64,000 nucleotides of DNA from Acidobacteriota bacterium (GTDB taxonomy: Bacteria; Acidobacteriota; Terriglobia; 2-12-FULL-54-10), in NCBI GenBank assembly GCA_016191085.1, contig JACPPJ010000025.1, forward strand, positions 43,214 through 107,213, in the 5' to 3' direction. How positions within the stretch are numbered: position 1 is the first letter of the stretch; each line of letters begins with the position of its first letter. The position numbers and the translations under genes were made by a program. Below are positions 29,469 to 37,381 of this stretch, piece after piece. Under the pieces are notes generated by a model. It searched no databases and was not told where the DNA came from. It saw nothing but the letters and a program-made list of their open reading frames with translations.

Positions 29469-31547
29469 CTACTGCACAGAAGTAATGGTGCCGGTGATGA
29501 CTCCTCCGATGATGGCGTTCTCGAGTTTCAGCGTAATCTGAAAAGTTCCTATTACTGGGGTTCCTTGAGACAGGTCTGTGAAATTGATGCTCTGCGCGGC
29601 GGAACTTATGACGGATTGTGCGGTCACAAATTTCAGGAATGGAGTTACCCTTGACTCGAGATAGAAGTGATTGTCCACGCCCGGATGATCGTCCAACTGC
29701 GAGAATTGCAGCAGATTGTTAGCGTAATTACCGCTTTTCATCCACGCCACAATTCCGATGATGTCGAGGGGATTCGTATAATTCTGGCAGTTAAACAGCG
29801 CGCTGTACGTCGGACCCGTAGTACCTGCGATGTCGATCCGGCAGGGAACCTGATAAGAGAAGATGACAGGAAGCTCCTTCGTCTTCGTGGGGTCGGCGGG
29901 ATCCGGTTGCAGTGCGGTAATGCTATCGATCTTGTAAACTACGTTCAACGTCCCATCAATGCGCATTTGCGAAAATGTGGTGCGGACGGCGGCGGGGAAC
30001 CCGACTCGCAATGTGGCGCCTGGCTGGCTGGTCTTGTCTCCGACAGTGATGACCACCGGCTGATCGCCTGCCGGTATATCCGGCACAGTGACGCGAACCT
30101 GATATTGGCCCACGCCTCCGATAGCCATGGCAGAGAAGACACGTGCCGGCTTTCCTCCGATGGTAACGGCAGGCGAGACGACCGCCGGCTGCCCGGCACC
30201 TGTCTCGCCGGCGGCGAGAGCGGGAAGGCTGCCGGAAGCGAGCGTTGCGCCCAGCCCGGTGGCAACGATCAAAACCTCTTCACCTGCCACTGATGGGGAG
30301 TCGTTGCTGACGGGGCTCAGGTCGGCATGCAGTACGCGCGCGGCGCCCGTGCCTTTGCCAGAGAGAGCAATTACAGCCGGCGAGGCGGCGTCCACCAGGA
30401 CCGGCTCAGCTTGGCTGGCAGACCCGTTTACCACGACCACGACGTTCACTGGCACGCCGACTGGCGTCTCGAATGGCACCTGGGCATTGATCTGGGTAGG
30501 CGATACCAGCAGCAGCGGAGCGGACCTGTCGCCGATCAGCACACTAGTGCCGCTGATATCCCTCGGCAAAGGAGTCTCGGACGCTGCGGCGGTGGTGGCT
30601 GCGAGATTATTACCGAATATAGAAATCAGCGCGCCCGGTGCGACCGTATTGTTCGGCGCGGCAACCAGGCTTGTTGCATTGACTACTCCGCCGACCGAAA
30701 TGGCTGGGGGCTGGCCTCCGCCAAACCCTCCTCCACCGATTGACCCTGGGGGCGGCGGCTGCCCAACGCGAACCGTGACGGTCGCCTGAGAGGAACTTCC
30801 AGCCGCACTCACCACCATCGGCTGGTCTCCAGAAAAAATAGATGGAACGATAGCCTTGATGACGTACTGTCCAACTTGTCCCGGAGCGGCGCTCGCGGAG
30901 GTGACGGTGGCGGCTGTTCCACCGATGGTGACGCTGGGTACGTTCAATACGGTCTGGCCATTACCCGCCTGCCCCGTTGCGAGCGGTGACGAGGTTGAAG
31001 ACGTTATCGTCAGTCCTAAGCCGGTGACGGTGATGGATATCTCCTCGCCCGGCGGAGCGGGTGAATCGGCCGTCACGAGCGTGCCGTCAGGGTGAATCGC
31101 TTGCGCGGCGCCGACTCCCGTCCCGGCTGTCGTGAAGATTCCCGGCGCAGTAACCTTCACCTGCAATGCCGCCGGCGCGCTGGCTCGTCCGTTCACGAAT
31201 ACAGTCACAGGGACGCTGTTGTTGGGCAGAACTTCTAACGGAACCTGCGCATTGATCTGCGTGGGAGAAACAAATAGAAGGGGAGCAAAGGTGTTCCCGA
31301 TCTGCACCACGGTTCCGCCAAGATTCAGCGGCAGCGGGACGGCATTAGCCGACGCGGCCGAGGCCGCCAGGTTCCTGCCGAATATAGAGATCAAACTTCC
31401 CGGCGCCGCAGTATTACCCGTCTCAGCAGCGAGGCTCGCGGCGTTGAGGATGCCGCCCGACGCGATAGCCGGCGTTGTGATCTGAGCGCGGCTGCTATTC
31501 GGGCATAGAAGAGTGAAGACGATCGCCGAATATAGATACCTACGCAT
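29469..31547 (-). CDS. TIGR03437-type (Solibacter uncharacterized domain) protein with two tandem copies
   Basis: Repeated ILNAASLAAETGNTAAPGSLISIFGRNLA... and VVNATSLVAAPNNTVAPGALISIFGNNLA..., VSPTQINAQVP twice; signal peptide. Confidence 0.88.
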   Translation of the reverse strand: MRRYLYSAIVFTLLCPNSSRAQITTPAIASGGILNAASLAAETGNTAAPGSLISIFGRNLAASAASANAVPLPLNLGGTVVQIGNTFAPLLFVSPTQINAQVPLEVLPNNSVPVTVFVNGRASAPAALQVKVTAPGIFTTAGTGVGAAQAIHPDGTLVTADSPAPPGEEISITVTGLGLTITSSTSSPLATGQAGNGQTVLNVPSVTIGGTAATVTSASAAPGQVGQYVIKAIVPSIFSGDQPMVVSAAGSSSQATVTVRVGQPPPPGSIGGGGFGGGQPPAISVGGVVNATSLVAAPNNTVAPGALISIFGNNLAATTAAASETPLPRDISGTSVLIGDRSAPLLLVSPTQINAQVPFETPVGVPVNVVVVVNGSASQAEPVLVDAASPAVIALSGKGTGAARVLHADLSPVSNDSPSVAGEEVLIVATGLGATLASGSLPALAAGETGAGQPAVVSPAVTIGGKPARVFSAMAIGGVGQYQVRVTVPDIPAGDQPVVITVGDKTSQPGATLRVGFPAAVRTTFSQMRIDGTLNVVYKIDSITALQPDPADPTKTKELPVIFSYQVPCRIDIAGTTGPTYSALFNCQNYTNPLDIIGIVAWMKSGNYANNLLQFSQLDDHPGVDNHFYLESRVTPFLKFVTAQSVISSAAQSINFTDLSQGTPVIGTFQITLKLENAIIGGVITGTITSVQ

Positions 31548-31735
31548 GTGTACTCCCCCGTGGCCCCGGCCGCATTTAGCCGAAATTACTAGTCATTACA
31601 ATCACACCGAAAGTACTTCTCTAATCGGCCGGGGTCAAAGGGTTTTGCGCTGTTTACCTCTAAGTGTATCGGGTTCGTTACTGGCCCTCGACGCGAGCCC
31701 GCACGGGAGTAAAATAGGGGAAAGAGGGAATAAAG

Positions 31736-32182
31736 ATGGCAGCGCGCGTGTTGCTCGGCATTGCATTCTCGGCCGTGCTGGCCGCAATTGTTCCTATCAC
31801 AGTCGCTGCTCAGCAGTCGAATGCGCAGGCAAGTAGATCCGCTGACGAGACCCGCTTGATCCAGTCGTTGAACGGAGGAGCGCTGTATCAAGCGTACTGC
31901 GCCGCGTGCCATGGAAACGACGGAAGAGGAAACGGGCCAGCCGCGGTATCGCTGAAGAACCAGCCTCCCGACTTGACCCGCATCGCTCAGAGGAGCGGCG
32001 GAAAGTTTCCTTCCGACCGCGTTCAAGAAATTATCGCGGGAGAGAATGGTATACCTGCCCACGGCTCGCGCAGCATGCCGGTCTGGGGTCCCATTTTCGG
32101 TCAGATCGCCTGGGATCAGGACCTGGGCAAAGTGCGAATTTATAATTTGGCGAAATACCTCGAATCGCTGCAGCAGAAGTGA
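31736..32182 (+). CDS. monoheme cytochrome c
   Basis: Signal peptide; YCAACHGNDGRGNGPAAVSLKNQPPDL. Confidence 0.88.
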   Translation: MAARVLLGIAFSAVLAAIVPITVAAQQSNAQASRSADETRLIQSLNGGALYQAYCAACHGNDGRGNGPAAVSLKNQPPDLTRIAQRSGGKFPSDRVQEIIAGENGIPAHGSRSMPVWGPIFGQIAWDQDLGKVRIYNLAKYLESLQQK

Positions 32183-32350
32183 GCACGCGTAATATGCGCG
32201 TTTTTGAGCGCCACTAGTCCGTTAGTCCCAACTCAAAAACTTACTTTCGCTCTATTTCCAGCCTGACGCCCTTGCGCTACTTTCGAGGTGTTCATAGGTG
32301 ATCCGGAACTGAAGGGCGCCGGGGGGACGAACTTCAGAGAAGGTTTACCG

Positions 32351-32377
32351 GGGCTGGCCGAGTGGCCAGCCCTTTTT
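32351..32377 (+). terminator. rho-independent terminator-like hairpin
   Basis: GGGCTGGCC-GAGT-GGCCAGCCC followed by TTTTTG. Confidence 0.7.
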
Positions 32378-32398
32378 GTTCGTGGGAAACTATTCGTG

Positions 32399-32987
32399 CT
32401 ACATGGCTGGCGCGTAGCCATGCGCCTGTTCCGGGTTTCTCATCGCCAGCATGGGAACACCGATGCCGTAGGTCAAAAACCTGCCTCTCAGCGTACATTC
32501 AACAACAGTCACCGTCGCAAGAACTTCCGGTTTATCGGCGTTATGGCTCATCAGCGCCTTACGAATCTCGGGCGACACCTCTTCGGGAAGCCGGAGGGCA
32601 GCCTCTCCATGACCGGAGGGCAGCCTCTCCATGAAATGATATTGTGGCTGCCGGAATTTTGATCCATGGGAAGAACGGGATTCGTTTTGCGACAGTGACT
32701 GTCATGGCGACGTTGGGACTGCCGGCAATGTTACGCGCCTTCCATGAATCGCGGCCTATAGCGATGTAGATGCGGCGATTACGGACAATGTAGACGATAC
32801 CCGCTGTCCTCGGTTCACCGTGAGGCGTGACGGTTGCGATGACGGCAAAGATCTGCTTCTCTATTTCCCGCCAAACCTGATCTGAACATACGCGCCGCAG
32901 TACACAGTCTTTTCCGAGCCGCGCGCGAAGCAAGCGGCCGTCTGCGCTGACTGCTTCCTTGCGATCGCGGCTCTGGATTGGGTCCAC
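32399..32987 (-). pseudogene. pyridoxamine 5'-phosphate oxidase-like (PPOX/split barrel) protein, disrupted by 22-bp tandem duplication
   Basis: IFAVIATVTPHGEPRTAGIVYIVRNRRIYIAIGRDSWKARNIAGSPNVAMTVTV...; frames rejoin as ISFHGEAALRLPEEVSPEIRKAL when one 22-bp copy is removed. Confidence 0.85.
32591..32634. repeat. perfect 22-bp tandem duplication (CCGGAGGGCAGCCTCTCCATGA x2)
   Basis: Read directly: 32591-32612 and 32613-32634 identical. Confidence 0.98.
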
Positions 32988-33057
32988 CGCTGGACACGCG
33001 GGCTTAGGCGGGGCTATTATTCCCGCTTAAATTTGCTGCACGTAAGGCTAGATCTGC

Positions 33058-34074
33058 TTGAAGCTCCTAAATCGCGCCACCATCATGATCGGCCTCATCA
33101 TGGCACTCCTCGCCGTGGGCACCATCGGGTTCCACCTGATAGAGGGATGGTCCTGGTTTAAGTCGCTCTATGCCACACTAATGACCGTCTCGACCATAGG
33201 AGCCGAACCTGAGAACGAAATGGCTCAATCCGGCCGTGTTTTCAATGTAGTATTGATTTTTCTCGGCCTTGGTGTAGTGGGGTTTGCGGTCGGGTCGTTG
33301 ACGCGCGCAGCCATCGAGTTTGAATTAGGAGTTTTCTTTGGACGCCGTCGCATGGAAAAAGAAATTGCACATATGAAAGGGCACATCATTGTCTGCGGCG
33401 CGGGCCGCGTGGGCCGGCGAATCGCTGGTGAGGTACTGGCGCGCAAGCTGCCGGTAGTCATCATCGAGCGCGAATCGGAACGGGCGCAGTGGGCACTGCA
33501 ACACAACTATCCTGTGGTGATGGGTGATGCCAGCAGCGAGGCGGTGCTGCGCCAGGCGCGAATCGAGACTGCCGCCGGACTAGCCAGTGCCGTCACCTCG
33601 GACGCTCAGAACGTCTATATTGTTCTGACCGCGCGCGGCGTTGCGCCGAATATTCCTATTATCGCCCGCGCCAGCGAAGACGATGCCGAATCGAAGCTGC
33701 TTCGCGCCGGCGCTACAGCCGTTATCTCGCCGTATACCTTCGCCGGACAGAGAATGGCTCGCATGTTGACGCGCCTCAACGTCCAGACCTTCATTGACAC
33801 CGCCCTTTCCTCATTAAACAATGAAGGCGGACTGGATCTGCAGATCGAGGAAATCCGCGTCTGCGATGGTTCCTCTCTGCTGGGTTCCAGTCTGGCGGAG
33901 AGTGATATCCGCAAGCGCCTCGGCATTATTGTCCTGGCGATCCGGCGCTCACACGGCACTCTGGAGTTCAACCCCGGCGCGGACCACACCATCTCCCCAG
34001 GTGATTTCCTGATCGCAATGGGTGACTCGGCCAAGTTAAAAGAGCTTGAGTCGCTCGCGGGCGTGCCGTCTTAG
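33058..34074 (+). CDS. potassium-channel-like protein with TrkA-N (RCK) and TrkA-C domains
   Basis: Two TMs with pore loop region; HIIVCGAGRVGRRIAGEVL Rossmann; C-terminal TrkA-C-like. Confidence 0.88.
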   Translation: MKLLNRATIMIGLIMALLAVGTIGFHLIEGWSWFKSLYATLMTVSTIGAEPENEMAQSGRVFNVVLIFLGLGVVGFAVGSLTRAAIEFELGVFFGRRRMEKEIAHMKGHIIVCGAGRVGRRIAGEVLARKLPVVIIERESERAQWALQHNYPVVMGDASSEAVLRQARIETAAGLASAVTSDAQNVYIVLTARGVAPNIPIIARASEDDAESKLLRAGATAVISPYTFAGQRMARMLTRLNVQTFIDTALSSLNNEGGLDLQIEEIRVCDGSSLLGSSLAESDIRKRLGIIVLAIRRSHGTLEFNPGADHTISPGDFLIAMGDSAKLKELESLAGVPS

Positions 34075-34090
34075 CTCACGTCGGTTTGGT

Positions 34091-34185
34091 GGAAGGGCAC
34101 GGCTTCAGCCGTGCCGTAAGTCACGCAATATTAAATTGGGGCTTCAGCCGCTGAAGGCCAAGAACTTTAAAGGCTGCGGATCGCT
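34091..34185. repeat. palindromic repeat, truncated copy R3
   Basis: GGAAGGGCACGGCTTCAGCCGTGCCGTAAG ... GGGGCTTCAGCCGCTGAAGGCC; lacks the 3' hairpin. Confidence 0.75.
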
Positions 34186-34240
34186 GCCGGAGTGCTCCCT
34201 TCCGGTCGCGCCGCGGTGGCTACTGGGGACTGACGCGTAC

Positions 34241-34266
34241 GCGGGAGCAGACTGTGCTGCTCCCGC
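34241..34266. terminator. strong hairpin between convergent genes (possible terminator)
   Basis: GCGGGAGCAG-ACTGTG-CTGCTCCCGC perfect 10-bp stem; no T-tract. Confidence 0.4.
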
Positions 34267-34290
34267 TGCCAGATACGCGTGCGGGGAGAA

Positions 34291-34914
34291 CTAGTGAAGA
34301 GCCTTGGAGTTCACCGCGGTGGGTGTTGCGTTGAGCGGCGACGTCGACGCAACGTCCATCTTCTTCGGTTCAGTTTTGGGTTGGCCCTTCAATTCGGGCC
34401 TGCTTTCGGTATGGCTGGGTCGTTGGATATCAATGCTCCCTTTGAAGTACGCGCCTTCCTCGATGCTGACGCCAGCCACAATCAAGTCTCCCATCAGAGA
34501 GCCCGTCCTGCGGATCTCTACCGCGTCCGCTGCCCGGATGTTACCCTTGACCGATCCGAAGATCACAACCTTCTTGGCGTTGATATTCGCCTGTACCTTT
34601 CCGGTGGAGCCGATCATGATATGGTGATCACGCAGCTCGATGCTTCCTTCGACTGTGCCATCTATCTGCAGGTCCTCGCTGCCGGAGAGTTCGCCCTTGA
34701 TGTGGACAGATCTTCCGATGTGTGCTTTGGAATTGTTAACGCGCTCGCGGTTGGGATCGGGCTTCATATCCGGAGGTTTTGCTTCTGATCCCGGAGCCGC
34801 TACATATGGTTCCTCCGGACGATTCCCCGCACCAGCGGGTACGGGCGGCTTAGACGGTTGCTCTTCTTGGCGCTTCCACATGTGGGTACTCCTTGGCGAA
34901 AGTAGGCGAGTCAC
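34291..34914 (-). CDS. bactofilin (polymer-forming cytoskeletal protein)
   Basis: GRSVHIKGELSGSEDLQIDGTVEGSIELRDHHIMIGSTGKVQANINAKKVVIFGSVKGNIRAADAVEIRRTGSLMGDLIVAGVSIEEGAYFKGSI. Confidence 0.93.
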   Translation of the reverse strand: MTRLLSPRSTHMWKRQEEQPSKPPVPAGAGNRPEEPYVAAPGSEAKPPDMKPDPNRERVNNSKAHIGRSVHIKGELSGSEDLQIDGTVEGSIELRDHHIMIGSTGKVQANINAKKVVIFGSVKGNIRAADAVEIRRTGSLMGDLIVAGVSIEEGAYFKGSIDIQRPSHTESRPELKGQPKTEPKKMDVASTSPLNATPTAVNSKALH

Positions 34915-35159
34915 ACTTGCAAGCCGTCGGCCAGCATCCGACGGTGCACTATGTTAGACGCTCCATCCAGATGTTTTTGATTCTTCGGCTGTGAGTCTTT
35001 GGGGTGGCGCCGAGGCATTGTGAGGTGAGCTGTGTTCGGGGAAATTATCCTCGCTGATTAAATGCGGTGACGGGCATTTTTCCTTCCTGCCTGCGCGCGT
35101 GATAACATTCCTCCCGGTGCGTTCCAGCCATCCCCGAGGCATCACACAGACCCGATCCG

Positions 35160-36608
35160 ATGAAACGCCAATGGCACATCGTAACGATCATCGTCCTCAG
35201 CGGTTTGACCCATTTTCTGTTCTTCGGCCAGCCCAACGAAACGGTTGCCGATGAGGTCCATTTCGGCAAATATATCTCCGGCTATTTCTCCCATGAATAT
35301 TTCTTCGACGTTCACCCCCCGTTGGCCAAGCTGATGATCTCCGGCATGGGGTACGTGGGTGGGTTTCGGCCCGGGTTCGCGTTCGCAAAAATCGGTGAGG
35401 CCTTCCCGGACAAAACTTACCTCTGGTTGCGATTCCTGCCTACGCTCGCGGGAGCAGTCTTGCCGGTTGTGATCTATTACCTTTCAATTCAACTGGGAAT
35501 TTCACGATTGGGCGCACTCACGGCGGCGCTGCTAATCATCGTCGATAACGCATTGCTGGTGCAATCCCGATTTATCCTGCTGGATTCCCTGTTGCTGCTA
35601 TTTGGTTTCTCGTCACTGCTCTTCTATTTTTCTTTCCAATCAGGAAAGAAACTGCCGTATCTGCTGTTGGCTGGCGCGTGTGGCGCGCTGGCGACCTCGA
35701 TCAAATGGACCGGAGTCACATTTCTGGCGCTCGTAGTCGTGCTGGAGGCGATTCGCTGGGTCCGCGAGCGCTCCTGGAGTGGCGCTTCTTTTGCGCGGGC
35801 ATTCGGATCGCTGATTGTGTTGCCGCTGATAATCTATTTCTCCATTGTGGCGCTCCACCTTGGTCTCTTGTATAAGTCCGGCCCGGGAGACGCCTTCATG
35901 ACGCCGCGTTTTCAAAAAACATTACAAGGGAGCAGATTCGCCGAAGACACCAGCATCGGACCGCTGGGCCTGGTAGAGAAGTTCCAGGAATTGAATGTAG
36001 AGATGTATCGAGCGAACGCTACACTCACGGCCGGACATCCCTACGGAAGCAAATGGTATAGCTGGCCGTTTCACGTCAGACCTATCTTTTATTGGGTGAA
36101 GAAGGTAAATACGTCTGAGTCCGCACGCATCTATTTGTTGGGTAATCCGGTCGCCTGGTGGTGCTCGACAGCGGCAATGCTCTATATAATGATGAGCCTG
36201 TTGTTTCTGCTTTTCATGCGGCCGTCTGTGAAGTGGAAATTGGTCCCCTCTGCGGCGTTGCTGCTGACAGGAGCATGGCTTTTCAATCTGCTGCCGTTCA
36301 TCGGGATTACTCGCGTCATGTTCCTCTACCACTACATGACAGCGCTCGTTTTCGCATACATAGCAACGGCGTACCTGATCGACAAACTCGCCAGCCCTGC
36401 GTTATTCGTTCAGCCGGCGACGTATGTGTCCCGGCATGGGTCGCGCGAAGAGACGGCATCCTCCTGGACCTTTGACCGCAACTTGGTGTACGCGATGTTG
36501 CTGATCGGCAGTATCGCCGCCTTTCTGTTCTTTTCACCGCTCACGTACGGGTTGCCGCTGAGCGAAAGCTCTTACGATCTGCGCGTGTGGCTGCCGAGTT
36601 GGAAATAA
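35160..36608 (+). CDS. PMT-family protein O-mannosyltransferase-like glycosyltransferase
   Basis: DEVHFGKYISGYFSHEYFFDVHPPLAKLMISG and polytopic membrane profile. Confidence 0.85.
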   Translation: MKRQWHIVTIIVLSGLTHFLFFGQPNETVADEVHFGKYISGYFSHEYFFDVHPPLAKLMISGMGYVGGFRPGFAFAKIGEAFPDKTYLWLRFLPTLAGAVLPVVIYYLSIQLGISRLGALTAALLIIVDNALLVQSRFILLDSLLLLFGFSSLLFYFSFQSGKKLPYLLLAGACGALATSIKWTGVTFLALVVVLEAIRWVRERSWSGASFARAFGSLIVLPLIIYFSIVALHLGLLYKSGPGDAFMTPRFQKTLQGSRFAEDTSIGPLGLVEKFQELNVEMYRANATLTAGHPYGSKWYSWPFHVRPIFYWVKKVNTSESARIYLLGNPVAWWCSTAAMLYIMMSLLFLLFMRPSVKWKLVPSAALLLTGAWLFNLLPFIGITRVMFLYHYMTALVFAYIATAYLIDKLASPALFVQPATYVSRHGSREETASSWTFDRNLVYAMLLIGSIAAFLFFSPLTYGLPLSESSYDLRVWLPSWK

Positions 36609-36658
36609 TAGACTTACCCCTAATTGGGACGCGCCGATTTGAATCCACAGGAGCAGAT

Positions 36659-37249
36659 ATGACACTGCCGATGGGTGTGACGTTGCACACTGGCGACATG
36701 GGCATGAGTGAAATCATCTGTTATGCGCGCGAAGCCGAATCGCTCGGCTATGACGGTTATTGGCTCCTTGAGGAATCCGGCAAGGAGGCCTTTGCGACAC
36801 TCGGAGAGCTGGCCGGAGTCACGGAGCGGATTCGTCTCGGGACCAGCATCGTGAGTTTCTATTCCCGCACTCCTACGCTGCTGGCGATGGCTGCTCGAAC
36901 AATAGATGACCTCTCCGGCGGGCGCTTCGCTTTAGGAATCGGCGCGCGTGGCGGACGGATTCATTGCCAGCATGCCAAGCGATCAAGCGGTGGTGGAGTG
37001 GCGCGGCATTGTCGCGGGCGAGGCGCGAGCTGCAGGATGAGACCCGTCGCGCATTCGCATGATGACGCTGCTGCTAACATGCAAAAGTTTAGCCTCGCGG
37101 GCTCGCCGGCCGTATGCCGCCGTAAACTGCGCTGCCTGATTGATAATGGTGTGCATCCTATTATCTATCCGCTGCCCCGCGCGGGCAGGATCGTGGAGGA
37201 CCACCTGGCGGCGATTCGCATCGCGGCAAAATGCGCCACATCGGCATAA
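36659..37249 (+). pseudogene. LLM-class flavin/F420-dependent oxidoreductase, internally deleted/frameshifted
   Basis: Good N-terminal (MGVTLHTGDMGMSEIICYAREAESLGYDGYWLLEES...RIRLGTSIVSFYSRTPTLLAMAARTIDDLSGGRFALGIGAR), then out-of-family sequence, then C-terminal-like tail. Confidence 0.65.
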
Positions 37250-37381
37250 TCAAGAGCGCCCCCGCTGGTTGCGCATGCCTGTGCAACATATTATTGCTGC
37301 GTACCCAGGATTCGGATTACTATTCAATTTTCCCCGCAAAACACGCGCACGACGCGCTTGGGCCGAGCAGGTAAGAGCACT

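Noticed and set aside
29667-30293. 208-aa plus-strand ORF opposite the TIGR03437-domain gene
   Set aside because: Antisense to a well-supported repetitive CDS; no independent evidence.
32591-32634. Two-unit 22-bp repeat considered as a CRISPR-like or VNTR locus
   Set aside because: Only two contiguous copies with no spacers, located within a coding sequence; treated as a duplication.
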